The translations under genes were made by a program, and so were the position numbers. Under the pieces are notes generated by a model. It was not told where the DNA came from and made no database searches. It saw only the letters and a list, made by a program, of their open reading frames with translations. This document shows, one piece after another, positions 11,477-22,299 of a stretch of 64,000 nt of DNA. The stretch comes from Azorinus chamasolen (Eukaryota; Mollusca; Bivalvia; Cardiida; Solecurtidae). The DNA lies in contig OY755243.1 of NCBI GenBank assembly GCA_963576725.1, positions 40,595,243-40,659,242 on the forward strand. The letters run 5' to 3'. Positions within the stretch are counted from its first letter, which is position 1. Each line of letters starts with the position of its first letter.

Positions 11477-11976
11477 AACAAACTGCAAGAATGCCAAAAT
11501 AGTTCGATGCTGAAATATTTGGAGCTTCATCTGGATCTAAACTGTTTACAAAAGTTATCACCAATGCGCCTATAAGGTGTTAAAGGTTTAAACTCTATTT
11601 AATATTTTGAAACAATCAAGCTATCATATATACATGACACATTCAATATGTCAAAGCAATAACCAGCTGAAGCCACTAAAAGGATATGAAATATAGCTAC
11701 TCTGCAGGTAAATCTACTACAAGCTCTCAGATTTAAAGAGAAAAGAAAAACAACGAATAAAATCGATGCTTTCCGAAGAGAGCAGTCAATTAAGATGGAT
11801 CTTATCGGCTTAGAATATGACCCGCTTGCTTTGCTAAATTATAGTGACGACTTAAAAGCCTCGCAGCCAGTATCTGGGCGACATGAATGGTACCGAATAC
11901 ACCTGTTGCCATAGAAATGGATATTAGACGAAAAACGTTGGCGTCAGAATGGGGTGGATGTCTCAAGCAGCTTTGT
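11477..11976. other. No gene supported
   Basis: AT-rich up to about 11740, then a more balanced stretch. A plus-strand frame from ATG at 11793 runs about 39 codons to a stop. No splice sites, family match or neighbour supports it as a gene. Confidence 0.4.
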
Positions 11977-12188
11977 TTAACATTTACCTTGGTGAATATT
12001 CATGTTAAAACAATGACTTATATAAATAGTAATAAGATGGAGTTTCTATAATGGCAGACACTGTAGAATCAGATTTATATTATTTCATAAGCAAACAAAA
12101 CAGACATTGGTCAGGTAGGGGCTGTTTGATCTGGATCAACTCTGTTTTCAAATGCGTAAAAAATCGTCTCCATCGATTAAAATGTTAA
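11977..12188 (+). mobile_element. Family B element
   Basis: TTAACATTTACCTTGGTGAA to TCCATCGATTAAAATGTTAA, with GCAGACACTGTAGAATCAG and CATAAGCAAACAAAACAGAC. The centre has lost one palindrome arm. Confidence 0.8.
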
Positions 12189-12233
12189 GATGAATTCCTG
12201 ACTTCTGATACTACACTACTAACAAAGTTTTTA

Positions 12234-12461
12234 CTAACTCATTCACTCTTAGACTATTTTTAGACCAACCTCTTTGAATAAATCTACCGAAAAGGAGCAT
12301 TAACTATAGAAAATGAGAATTTTAGAATTGTGTAGTTTTGAAACCATTGTGATAAATAGAGCATTTGCTCCTATGGAGCAAATGCTTTATTTATCACAAT
12401 GGTTTCAAAATGTGACTTTTACAGAGGCGCCAAAATGCGTCACTAGTAGGGAATGTGTTAA
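12234..12461 (+). mobile_element. Family A element
   Basis: CTAACTCATTCACTC to TAGGGAATGTGTTAA. The hairpin tip is shortened to GCTCCTATGGAGC. Confidence 0.9.
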
Positions 12462-12470
12462 AAGGTAAAC

Positions 12471-12705
12471 CTAACCATATCCTTCATATGAACGATTTTT
12501 CCATGTCATTGCAAACAGCGTAGACACAGTTCAGACGGATCCTGCTGGAGTCTGTTCTGTTTGCAAATGAAATTATAATAGATCTGACTCTACAGTTTTT
12601 TTAATACCTAAACATCCTTTGTAATTAGACGATTATGAAAATCCACCTGATAAATACATGTATTCATGATGTCATTATTTCTTAAATAAATATGAGATGT
12701 ACAAC
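12471..12705 (-). mobile_element. Family B element, degraded
   Basis: CTAACCATATCCTTCATATG, GCAAACAGCGTAGACACAG, ATAGATCTGACTCTACAG and TCATGATGTCATTATTTCTT follow the minus-orientation order. Confidence 0.65.
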
Positions 12706-12927
12706 ATGTATTTTGGAATTAGCAGCAGAACACATGTATGTGAATTTACTCTTTTCTTATATTTATTAAAGGGGATTTATGGGGGTGATTTTTGGTTGTT
12801 GTATTTTTATTTATTTATTTGCCTTTTTTGTTTTGTTTGTTTGTTGTTGCTGGTTTATTTGTAGGTGCGTGGGGTGTTTTGGAGGGATGGCGAGGGCTCG
12901 TGTGCTGTTATATAAAGAATTATCCTA

Positions 12928-13115
12928 TTAACCCTTTCCTTCAGATAAGCGCATTTTCAATCCTTTGCAAACAGAGTAAACCCAGATCAGACGGTCCCTA
13001 CAGTTTCTACCAATACGGAAAAATGCTGTGGTCATATCCCATTATAATAATACAGCTAACAGATATTCATGATGTCATTATTTCTTACATGAATATTGAA
13101 AAGGGAAATAGTTAA
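12928..13115 (-). mobile_element. Family B element with the centre deleted
   Basis: TTAACCCTTTCCTTCAGATA to AAAAGGGAAATAGTTAA. The sequence jumps from CCAGATCAGACGGTCCCTAC directly to AGTTTCTACC, so the second palindrome arm is absent. A TTATTT/TTTG-rich tract at 12795-12845 precedes it. Confidence 0.8.
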
Positions 13116-13172
13116 TCCTTATGATGTCATTATTTCGTCGTTATATGTCATTATATGGCGGATACCTGGGTC

Positions 13173-13302
13173 CAAGGTTATAAAACTCTGAGTCTGAGAT
13201 CATTCTCAAGTATCTGATCGGTCAGATTCTGAGCAAGCTCAGAATCTGACCAATCAGATGCTTGAGAATGATCTCAGACTCAAGCAAAAAGCTTTATAAC
13301 CT
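13173..13302. mobile_element. Family G long hairpin (130 bases)
   Basis: AGGTTATAAAACTCTGAGTC on the left is mirrored by ..AGACTCAAGCAAAAAGC..TTATAACCT on the right. The arms (GATCATTCTCAAG; CTGATCGGTCAGATTCTGAG) pair almost perfectly around 13234. A diverged relative lies at 35165-35302. Family unknown. Confidence 0.75.
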
Positions 13303-13436
13303 CGAAGCATGAAGTCTGGATATCTAAACTCAGAGAAGTTTTTTCGTGAAGACCCGCGAAGACAATAACAAATACGCATTCGTTAAGTTTCAGAGTTCCG
13401 GATAAGATGCGTACATTGATATGTTTTCAAGAATAA

Positions 13437-15050
13437 TTTCATTTCTCCATCTAACCCTATCTTGTGACCAACTTCATTTCTCCATCTAACCCTATGTTGT
13501 GACCAACTTCATTTCTCCATCTAACCCTATGTTGTGACCAACTTCATTTCTCCATCTAACCCTATCTTGTGACCAACTTCATTTCTCCATCTAACCCTAT
13601 CTTGTGACCAACTTCATTTCTCCATCTAACCCTATCTTGTGACCAACTTCATTTCTCCATCTAACCCTATCTTGTGACCAACTTCATTTCTCCATCTAAC
13701 CCTATCTTGTGACCAACTTCATTTCTCCATCTAACCCTATCTTGTGACCAACTTCATTTCTCCATCTAACCCTATGTTGTGACCAACTTCATTTCTCCAT
13801 CTAACCCTATCTTGTGACCAACTTCATTTCTCCATCTAACCCTATCTTGTGACCAACTTCATTTCTCCATCTAACCCTATCTTGTGACCAACTTCATTTC
13901 TCCATCTAACCCTAGGTTGTGACCAACTTCATTTCTCCATCTAACCCTATGTTGTGACCAACTTCATTTCTCCATCTAACCCTATCTTGTGACCAACTTC
14001 ATTTCTCCATCTAACCCTATGTTGTGACCAACTTCATTTCTCCATCTAACCCTATGTTGTGACCAACTTCATTTCTCCATCTAACCCTATGTTGTGACCA
14101 ACTTCATTTCTCCATCTAACCCTAGGTTGTGACCAACTTCATTTCTCCATCTAACCCTATGTTGTGACCAACTTCATTTCTCCATCTAACCCTATCTTGT
14201 GACCAACTTCATTTCTCCATCTAACCCTAGGTTGTGACCAACTTCATTTCTCCATCTAACCCTAGGTTGTGACCAACTTCATTTCTCCATCTAACCCTAT
14301 GTTGTGACCAACTTCATTTCTCCATCTAACCCTATCTTGTGACCAACTTCATTTCTCCATCTAACCCTAGGTTGTGACCAACTTCATTTCTCCATCTAAC
14401 CCTAGGTTGTGACCAACTTCATTTCTCCATCTAACCCTATCTTGTGACCAACTTCATTTCTCCATCTAACCCTATCTTGTGACCAACTTCATTTCTCCAT
14501 CTAACCCTATGTTGTGACCAACTTCATTTCTCCATCTAACCCTATGTTGTGACCAACTTCATTTCTCCATCTAACCCTATCTTGTGACCAACTTCATTTC
14601 TCCATCTAACCCTATGTTGTGACCAACTTCATTTCTCCATCTAACCCTATGTTGTGACCAACTTCATTTCTCCATCTAACCCTATCTTGTGACCAACTTC
14701 ATTTCTCCATCTAACCCTATCTTGTGACCAACTTCATTTCTCCATCTAACCCTATGTTGTGACCAACTTCATTTCTCCATCTAACCCTATGTTGTGACCA
14801 ACTTCATTTCTCCATCTAACCCTATCTTGTGACCAACTTCATTTCTCCATCTAACCCTATGTTGTGACCAACTTCATTTCTCCATCTAACCCTATCTTGT
14901 GACCAACTTCATTTCTCCATCTAACCCTATCTTGTGACCAACTTCATTTCTCCATCTAACCCTATCTTGTGACCAACTTCATTTCTCCATCTAACCCTAG
15001 GTTGTGACCAACTTCATTTCTCCATCTAACCCTATGTTGTGACCACTCAG
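13437..15050. repeat. 35-base satellite, ~46 units
   Basis: The unit is ACCAACTTCATTTCTCC, ATCTAACCCTA and then TCTTGTG, TGTTGTG or GGTTGTG. Units are otherwise almost identical over 1.6 kb, so the array is young or homogenised. Only the two bases after CCCTA vary, giving three unit types in irregular order. No host element is recognisable at its edges. Confidence 0.97.
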
Positions 15051-15559
15051 TAGAATCGTCTCGAATGAGAAAATTCTAAAGAGTGATAACAACATAGCGT
15101 TTGGTGGAGAAAAGGTCGGTTTTAGTACATGTATTGAGTTTCATTACAAAGCACCGTTATTAATCCATAAATATCCCCGGCCCAATACACAAAACATAGG
15201 CCAACAGGGTAGAACCTGATCAGAGGACTCCTTCTTCTCATCGGGGTCTGAATTATTTGCTATCCCAATCAATGTTAAATGCTTTACACCAGTATTTTTT
15301 TTTTATTTTATCTTTTTAGTATGGAAAATGGATGGGTTTCAAACAAGTATAAAAACAGCAAGGAGTTCTTATTAGCATACCATCTCTGTTTTCACCAAAC
15401 TAATCCCTTCTGGAAGTTTGCATTCTGTCAAAATGGAGAATTTTAAATTCAAATGAGAATATAATTTCAGGTTATTGAACAACTGTGTTTGACAGGAGCT
15501 GACGATGTGCTTGTATTCTTCACACTCGTGGTGTAACAACTCTGGTCTGGTGTACTTTA
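15051..15559. other. No gene seen; family B trace
   Basis: A short B-like fragment occurs at 15190-15255 (GGGTAGAACCTGATCAGAGG, TCGGGGTCTGAATTATTTGC). The rest is AT-rich without features. Confidence 0.45.
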
Positions 15560-15716
15560 CTTACCATGTAGAGTCAATTAGTTGACGCTTTTGAGAAGTT
15601 ATTGAGTATCTAACAGCTTGTATCCTGAGGAGACACCGAGTTACCAGGCGGCTCATTTTGGTTCAAGGTGTCTGAAGATGGCAGTGAGGTCGCTCGTAGC
15701 ATGATAAGGGTTAAGA
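15560..15716 (+). mobile_element. Family C element, left-truncated
   Basis: GTATCTAACAGCTTGTATCC, GAGACACCGAGTTACCAGGC, AGTGAGGTCGCTCGTAGC and ATGATAAGGGTTAA match the central and right parts of C. Confidence 0.65.
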
Positions 15717-15734
15717 AGCAGTTTGCCAGAATTT

Positions 15735-16360
15735 TTAGAATCTACAGAGCACTAGAAAATCGAATGAGCACTAGAAAAACTGCACTAGAAAAGCTAATGA
15801 GTACTAGAAAACTGCACTAGAAAATCTAATGAGCACTAGAAAAACTGCACTAGAAAACCTAATGAGCACTAAAAAACTGCACTAGAAAATATAATGAGCA
15901 CTAGAAAAACTGCACTAGAAAATATAATGAGCACTAGAAAAACTGCACTCTAGAAAATCTAATGAGTACTAGAAAACTGCATTTGAAAACCTAATGAGCA
16001 CTAAAAATTCTCTTGAGCTATAGAAAATCTATTAGAAAATCTATTGAGCACAAAATTATATATTAGAAACCCTATTGAACACTGAAAATCTATAAGAAAA
16101 TCTATTGAACATTAGACAATCTACTGAGCCCTAGAAAATCTATACGAAACTCTAATAAACACTAGAAAATCAATTTAGCTTAAGGAAATATGTTAAAAAT
16201 CTATTTAGCACTAGAAAATATATTGAGCACTAGAAAAGTTATTGAGCACTGGAATAGAAAATTTATTCAGCACTAGAAAGTATGTTAGGAAATATATTTA
16301 GCACTAGAACAATATATTGGGTACATGTACTAGAAAAATCTATTGAGCTCTAGAAAATCC
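15735..16360. repeat. 33-base CACTAGAAAA minisatellite, degrading rightwards
   Basis: Units of GAGCACTAGAAAAACTGCAC plus TAGAAAATCTAAT are clear to about 16000. They then decay into shorter ~22-base CTAGAAAATCTATTGAG-like units, so the left side is the homogenised part. Confidence 0.9.
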
Positions 16361-16543
16361 AACTGGTGAATTACAGCAAAACCTCTCTTAAGCAGTCACT
16401 CTACAGAAATATTGTTGCCATGGAGACTATTAGCTCTGTTGCCAAATAATTTGGATCCAGATGAGAGTAGTTCAGAATCACATCAGGATCTAAACTGTTT
16501 AACAATGACGAGTGTTAAGAAAACTGAAACAGACAATAATTTA
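16361..16543. mobile_element. D2-type end plus family C fragment
   Basis: ACAGCAAAACCTCTCTTAAG (16373-16392) resembles a D2 end. Bases 16440-16525 carry C landmarks (TTTGGATCCAGATGAGAG, CATCAGGATCTAAACTG), without the perfect core. Confidence 0.5.
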
Positions 16544-16779
16544 TTAACCCTTTCCCTGTTGTATATTCATGTAAGAAATGATGACGTCATAAATATTAAT
16601 AAGATTATTTTTATAATGGCATACGAACACAAGACATTTTGCCTCAGGCAGAAGCTGTAGACTAAGATCTATATTACATCATAAGCAAACAGAGCAGACC
16701 CTGATCAGACGGCTCCTATAGGAGGGTCTTCTCTGTGTGCAGATGCGTCAAAATGCGCTTACATACGGGTAAGGGTTAA
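16544..16779 (+). mobile_element. Family B element
   Basis: TTAACCCTTTCCCTGTTG to ATACGGGTAAGGGTTAA. It has GCAGAAGCTGTAGACTAAG, AGCAAACAGAGCAGACCC and a centre CGGCTCCTATAGGAGGGTC whose second arm is partly lost. Confidence 0.9.
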
Positions 16780-17181
16780 GTAGGCGAATTTATTTGGCGG
16801 TGTATGGATCAAAAGTAACCGATCAGGGCGTGATTCATGCAACGCCAAAACTATAACTGTAAAAATTGTACACGCGCTTTGAGCACAGTGCAGACCCAGA
16901 CAAACTATCTTACTCTAGACCCCACATATTCAATTGTACAAAGCGCTTATTTATTCTGCCGTGCGACATCTGGTTTTCTTTTCTTTTGTTCATGGATGCT
17001 AGCAAGAAGCCACCTCTATATCCTTTGACTATGAAAGTGGATCTGTTCATGAATTATGTATGATTCAAGCGTCAAATGAACTGCCCTAGAAACTTAGCTC
17101 TGTGCCAAAAAAACAAAGAGAACGATTTGCCTCGAAATCAATAGAGCATACGTATCCGATACAAGTTACATGAATACAGCT

Positions 17182-19192
17182 AATAACCGTTGGTTCCATG
17201 AATGTGTATGTAAGACATAATTTGAATAACAGAAATTTGATAACGGCACTAAGAACATATAACTGCTGTACCACTAAGAACAGGGGATTGTTGTACCACT
17301 ATGAACAGGGAATTGTTGTACCACTATGAACAAGGGATTGTTGTACCACTAAGAACAAGGGTTTGTTGTACCACTATGAACAAGGGATTGTTGTACCACT
17401 AAGAACAGGGAATTGTTGTACCACTATGAACAAGGGATTGTTGTACCACTAAGAACAGGGAATTGTTGTACCACTATGAACAAGGGATTGTTGTACCACT
17501 AAGAACAAGGGATTGTTGTACCACTAAGAACAGGGAATTGTTGTACCACTATGAACAAGGGATTGTTGTACCACTAAGAACAAGGGATTGTTGTACCACT
17601 AAGAACAGGGGATTGTTGTACCACTATGAACAGGGAATTGTTGTACCACTATGAACGGGGGATTGTTGTACCACTAAGAACAAGGGATTGTTGTACCACT
17701 AAGAACAGGGGATTGTTGTACCACTATAAACAGGGAATTGTTGTACCACTATGAACAAGGGATTGTTGTACCACTAAGAACAAGGGATTGCTGTACCACT
17801 AAGAACAGGGGATTGTTGTACCACTATAAACAGGGGATTGTTGTACCACTATAAACAGGGAATTGTTGTACCACTATGAACGGGGGATCGTTGTACCACT
17901 AAGAGCGGGGATTGTTGTACCACTAAGAACAAGGGGGTGTTGTACCACTAAGAACAGGGAATTGTTGTACCACTATGAACAAGGGATTGTTGTACCACTA
18001 AGAACAGGGAATTGTTGTACCACTATGAACTAGGGATTGTTGTACCACTAAGAACAGGGAATTGTTGTACCACTATGAACAAGGGATTGTTGTACCACTA
18101 AGAACAAGGGATCGTTGTACCACTAAGAACAGGGGATTGTTGTACCACTATAAACAGGGAATTGTTGTACCACTATGAACAAGGGATTGTTGTACCACTA
18201 AGAACAAGGGATTGTTGTACCACTAAGAACAGGGGATTGTTGTACCACTATAAACAGGGGATTGTTGTACCACTATAAACAGGGAATTGTTGTACCACTA
18301 TGAACGGGGGATCGTTGTACCACTAAGAACGGGGATTGTTGTACCACTAAGAACGGGAGATTGTTGTACCACTAAGAACAAGGGGGTGTTGTACCACTAT
18401 AAACAGGGAATTGTTGTACCACTATGAACAAGGGATTGTTGTACCACTAAGAACAAGGGATTGTTGTACCACTAAGAACAGGGGATTGTTGTACCACTAT
18501 AAACAGGGGATTGTTGTACCACTATAAACAGGGAATTGTTGTACCACTATGAACGGGGGATCGTTGTACCACTAAGAGAGGGGATTGTTGTACCACTAAG
18601 AACGGGGATTGTTGTACCACTAAGAACGGGAGATTGTTGTACCACTAAGAACAAGGGGGTGTTGTACCACTATAAACAGGAAATTGTTGTACCACTATGA
18701 ACAAGGGATTGTTGTACCACTAAGAACAAGGGATTGTTGTACCACTAAGAACAGGGGATTGTTGTACCACTATAAACAGGGGATTGTTGTACCACTATAA
18801 ACAGGGAATTGTTGTACCACTATGAACGGGGGATCGTTGTACCACTAAAAGCGGGGATTGTTGTACCACTAAGAACGGGAGATAGTTGTACCACTAAGAA
18901 CGGGGATTGTTGTACCACTAAGAACGGGGATTGTTGTACCACTAAGAACGGGGATTGTTGTACCACTAAGAACGGGAGATTGTTGTACCACTAAGAACGG
19001 GAAATTGTTGTACCACTAAGAACAAGGGGGTGTTGTACCACTAAGAACAAGGGATGTTTGTACCACGACAGAAAAAGTGGAATCAGATCTACATCATTTC
19101 ATAAGCAAACAGAACAAACCCTGATCAGACGACTCCAACAGGTGTCGTCAGATCTGGATGTACACTGTTTGCTATCAGGTAAAGGGATCAGT
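17182..19192 (+). mobile_element. Family B element swollen by a 25-base satellite
   Basis: Left of the array, 17184-17260 gives AACC..CCATGAATGTG, ATGTAAGACATAAT and GATAACGGCACTAAGAACA, the left half of B. Right of it, 19062-19192 gives GACAGAAAAAGTGGAATCAG, ATCTACATCATTTCATAAGC and AAACAGAACAAACCCTGATC, the right half in the correct order. The array thus sits inside one B copy. Confidence 0.7.
17262..19062. repeat. 25-base satellite, ~72 units
   Basis: The unit is CACTAAGAACAGGGGATTG plus TTGTAC. Variants are TATGAA, TATAAA and TAAGAA, followed by AAGGG, GGGAA or GGGGA. Blocks of several variants in fixed order recur near 17700-17900, 18120-18320 and 18430-18560, a higher-order repeat. The unit can be aligned with B's own CACATGAACACAGGA..TGCCATGG segment. 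The open reading frames through it are artefacts of stop-free repeats. Confidence 0.95.
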
Positions 19193-19379
19193 TGTTTAGA
19201 AGCAGATCTCAGTTTGTCATTGGATTTTGACTAAAAGCTATTTTTAATTCAAATTACTATATATTTACCAAATTTCCAAATATTTTGGTTTAGATCCAGA
19301 TGAGACGCCGCGTACTACAAGGGCACGTGTACATGTACCTGAACGTGTTTGTAAAGAAAACTTTTAAATTTAGAAGCAG

Positions 19380-19610
19380 ACTATATATACGACTTTTAAC
19401 GCATATGCGAACAGAGAATACCCAGACTAAACGGCTCCTTTAGGAGCCGTCTGCTCCGGGTCTGTTATGTTTGCTAATGGAATAATATAGATATGATTCT
19501 ACAGTTTCTTCAAAGCCCGATAAGCACGTGTTTATGGACCACGGTGCATGAAAATTCAACTTATACTCTTTCTTACATGGGCATTTACGTTATATAGGTT
19601 TAAACAAACG
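19380..19610 (-). mobile_element. Family B element, degraded
   Basis: AACGCATATGCGAACAGAGA, CGGCTCCTTTAGGAGCCGTC (an intact core), TAGATATGATTCTACAG and TCTTTCTTACATGGGCAT occur in minus order. Confidence 0.7.
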
Positions 19611-19616
19611 ATAATT

Positions 19617-19808
19617 TGAGCAGACGTTACTTTGCTCAGACTGATGAGCAGACGACACTTTGCTCAGACTGATGTTGAGCAGACGGCACTTTGCTCAGAC
19701 TGATGAGCAGACGACACTTTGCTCAGACTGATGAGCAGACGACACTTTGCCCAGACTGATGAGCAGACAACACTTTGCCCAGACTGATGATGAGCAGACG
19801 GCACTCTC
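19617..19808. repeat. 28-base minisatellite, ~7 units
   Basis: The unit is GAGCAGACGACACTTTGCTC plus AGACTGAT; two units carry an extra GTT or GAT. It resembles the ATTGAGCAGACATTATTTTT segment of family C. Confidence 0.9.
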
Positions 19809-20039
19809 TCAGAATATCAGCATACGCGGCAGAAGCTCCATTTATTTGCCGGAAACATTGAAAATTGCTTCCAGATTGTTCGATTTGAAACAGATTCAGA
19901 TTTAAGACACATTTCTCAGAAAGATGAGAATTGTTGAAACCTTACAAGGCCTACCGCTTTTCGGACCCGTATAATTGCACAGATTGCTGACATGAAAGCA
20001 CATCACTTGTAATATAATGGAACTTCTCTATAGCTGACA

Positions 20040-20267
20040 TTAACCCATTCCCCCATAGGCTATTTAGGTCCAACCTCTTTGAATAAATCTACCCAAAAGG
20101 AGCATTAACTAGAGAAAAGGAAAGTTTTAGAATTTTGTAGTTTTAAAACCATTGTGATAAATAGAGCATTAGCTCCTATAGGAGCAAATGCTCTATTTAT
20201 CACAATGGTTTCAAAGATTGACTTTTACAGAGGCGTAAAAAAGCGTATTTATGGAAGATGGTGTTAA
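20040..20267 (+). mobile_element. Family A element
   Basis: TTAACCCATTCCCCCATAGG to GGAAGATGGTGTTAA. The hairpin is full length with one left-arm change (GCATTAGCTCC). Confidence 0.9.
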
Positions 20268-20731
20268 TGTAATAAGACGAGTGGCAGTAACAGTTGGTGA
20301 TTGCTTAATGCAGGACGAAGGGAGCTTTCAGCATACGTCCTCCATTACGCTATCACATGTCTGCTTAGCAACATACATAGCGTAACGACTGTGGAGAGGA
20401 CGTAGTTGTAAATAATGACGTTAAATAGTGAATCTATTATCAACTTTGAAAATAGAAAGAAACTCAGAGTCTCATAAGGATCCAAACTGTTTGAAACCGA
20501 AATTATGTTTTTCAGACAAAAGAGGAAATGTAAAACAAAACATTGAAGCAGACGACACATTTTGCAGATGGAAGTAAGTAAGTATTGAGGAAACGTTCAT
20601 TAGGCTATATGCATATACAGTAAAATCTCTCCACAACAACCACCAAATAGAAATCTAATGATATGGAAAAGGCACAAGATATGTCTGGCGAAACAGCCGT
20701 TGTTGTACATTTTTGTGATTATCTAATCTTT
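20268..20731. mobile_element. D2, C and D fragments
   Basis: 20270-20375 is a reduced D2 (GTGATTGCTTAATGCAGGAC, GAGCTTTCAGCAT). 20455-20560 has minus C landmarks (CATAAGGATCCAAACTGTTT). 20618-20650 is a D-type end (ACAGTAAAATCTCTCCACAA). Confidence 0.5.
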
Positions 20732-20988
20732 TTAACCTTTTCCTGAAGAATATGCGTTGTAGAAATAATGACACCGTGAATATTAATTAATGACATCATG
20801 AATATTAATTAATGACATCATGAATACTTGTTAACTTATTTTTTTATAATGCTATGCAATATATCTGGCTTTGGTAGAAACTTATAATCAGATGTTTATT
20901 AGTTTATAAGTAATCAGAACAGACACTGATCAGACGACTCCTTCATGGGTCTATCCTGTTTGCAAATGTGTAAAGGTTTCTCTATTAA
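20732..20988 (+). mobile_element. Family B element sharing TTAA with the next
   Basis: TTAACCTTTTCCTGAAGAAT to TGTGTAAAGGTTTCTCTATTAA. The AT-rich part contains a duplicated AATTAATGACATCATGAATA. Its right TTAA (20985-20988) is the left TTAA of the family A copy that follows. Confidence 0.85.
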
Positions 20989-21212
20989 CCCTTTCCTCAA
21001 TAAATACACCTTTCTACGCCTCTGTAATAGTCACTTCTTGAAACCGTTGTGATAAATAGAGCATTTGCTCCATAGGAGCAAATGCTCTATTTATCACAAC
21101 GGTTTCAATACTACACAATTCTAACATTTTCATTTTATCTAGTAAATGTTCCCTTTTGGTAGATTCATTCGAAGAGGTTGAGTCTAAAATGGCCTATGGA
21201 GGAAAGGGTTAA
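20985..21212 (-). mobile_element. Family A element, subfamily with the CAACGG arm
   Basis: TTAACCCTTTCCTCAATAAA to TGGAGGAAAGGGTTAA. Both hairpin arms carry the change from ATTG to GTTG (AACCGTTGTGATAA and TTATCACAACGGTT), so pairing is kept. Confidence 0.92.
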
Positions 21213-21289
21213 GTAAAAGGTTCACGCAACATATACCGCAACCAAAACTCCCACGCAAACACATGAATAGACGTCTGTCATTAAGGTAA

Positions 21290-21631
21290 TTAAATATTTA
21301 CCAGGTGAATGTCCATGTAACAAGTAATTGATATTATATCTTGTATAATGATATTCTATTAACCATGACAGTAACTGCATGCACAATCAGATATACGCAC
21401 GTATCTCTGAACACTTAACTAACGGACGTATATCTTAACATCTAGCCTTAGTACGTATCTCTTAACATCTAGCTTTCGTACGTATATCTTAACATCTAGC
21501 TTTCGTACGTATCTCTTAACATCTAACTTTCGTACGTATCTCTCAACATCTAGCCTTCGTACGTATATATAAACATCCAGCTGTCGTACGTATATCTTAA
21601 CATCAAGCTTACGTACGTATCTCATAAACAT
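21290..21631 (+). mobile_element. Family B left half running into a 27-base array
   Basis: 21290-21400 follows B (GGTGAATGTCCATGTAACAA, AACCATGACAGTAACTG, AATCAGATATACG). From 21400 a 27-base unit (CGTACGTATCTCTTAACATC, TAGCTTT) repeats about eight times to 21631. The right half of B is absent. Confidence 0.7.
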
Positions 21632-21960
21632 GATGCTTATACGTATCTTATTTTAGTTCAATTTATTATCGACGATGATTGATGAAATCTACGTTTAGAT
21701 GGGATGTCAAGCAAGTATTGTATATACAGTGAAATCGCCCTGAGTCGACACGTCATAGATTCCAAAACTGTAGTTGTGCATTTGAATGTCAATATTACCC
21801 AGAATCCTTTAAACGTGATCTGCTTATCATTTGCAAACAGCATAGACCCAGAACAGACGCAGACTTATTCATCAGGATTCAAGCTGTTTGACATTCGGTC
21901 AAGAGACTCTCAAACACTTGAACGCATCGGTATTAATTAAACATTTCAACAGACAAGAGT
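21632..21960 (-). mobile_element. Unassigned DNA, then family C remnant
   Basis: 21632-21827 shows no feature. 21828-21960 reads as minus C (ATTTGCAAACAGCATAGACC, CATCAGGATTCAAGCTGTTT, GACATTCGGTCAAGAG) with the palindrome lost. Confidence 0.55.
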
Positions 21961-22071
21961 TTAAGCAGACATAATTTTTACAGCAAGATACTAACTGAGA
22001 GTACAAAAGGCTATATAAATACATGTACAGATTTTATTGATTTACAGGGATATTTGGTTTGGTCGGTCTGC

Positions 22072-22299
22072 TTAACTCTTTACCTGATGAATATTCATGT
22101 TAGAAATTATGACGTCATGAAAATAAATCAGACATTTTAAAAGGTATGTGAACACAAGACGTGTTTGGGGGAACGATAGAAGCTACAGTGAGATCAGTAA
22201 AAGTTCATTTATAAGCAAATGGAAAACCCCATATACAGCAGACGTCTGTGATCAGGGTCTGCTGTGTATAGTGGCCATGGGAGACTGTAGAATAAAGTA
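22072..22299 (+). mobile_element. Family B element and start of a second B
   Basis: TTAACTCTTTACCTGATGAA, AGCTACAGTGAGATCAG, GTTCATTTATAAGCAAATGG and GTGATCAGGGTCTGCTG follow B. From 22271 a second B segment (TGGCCATGGGAGACTGTAG) begins and is interrupted at 22300. Confidence 0.65.

Noticed and set aside
11793..11912. Plus-strand frame of ~39 codons in a GC-balanced patch
   Set aside because: It looks protein-like by eye but has no splice signals, no recognisable family and a random-length stop; not enough to call a gene.
13437..15050. Telomeric or subtelomeric repeat (CTAACCC in each unit)
   Set aside because: CTAACCC occurs only once per 35 bases and is not tandem by itself. The array is interstitial with no telomere nearby.
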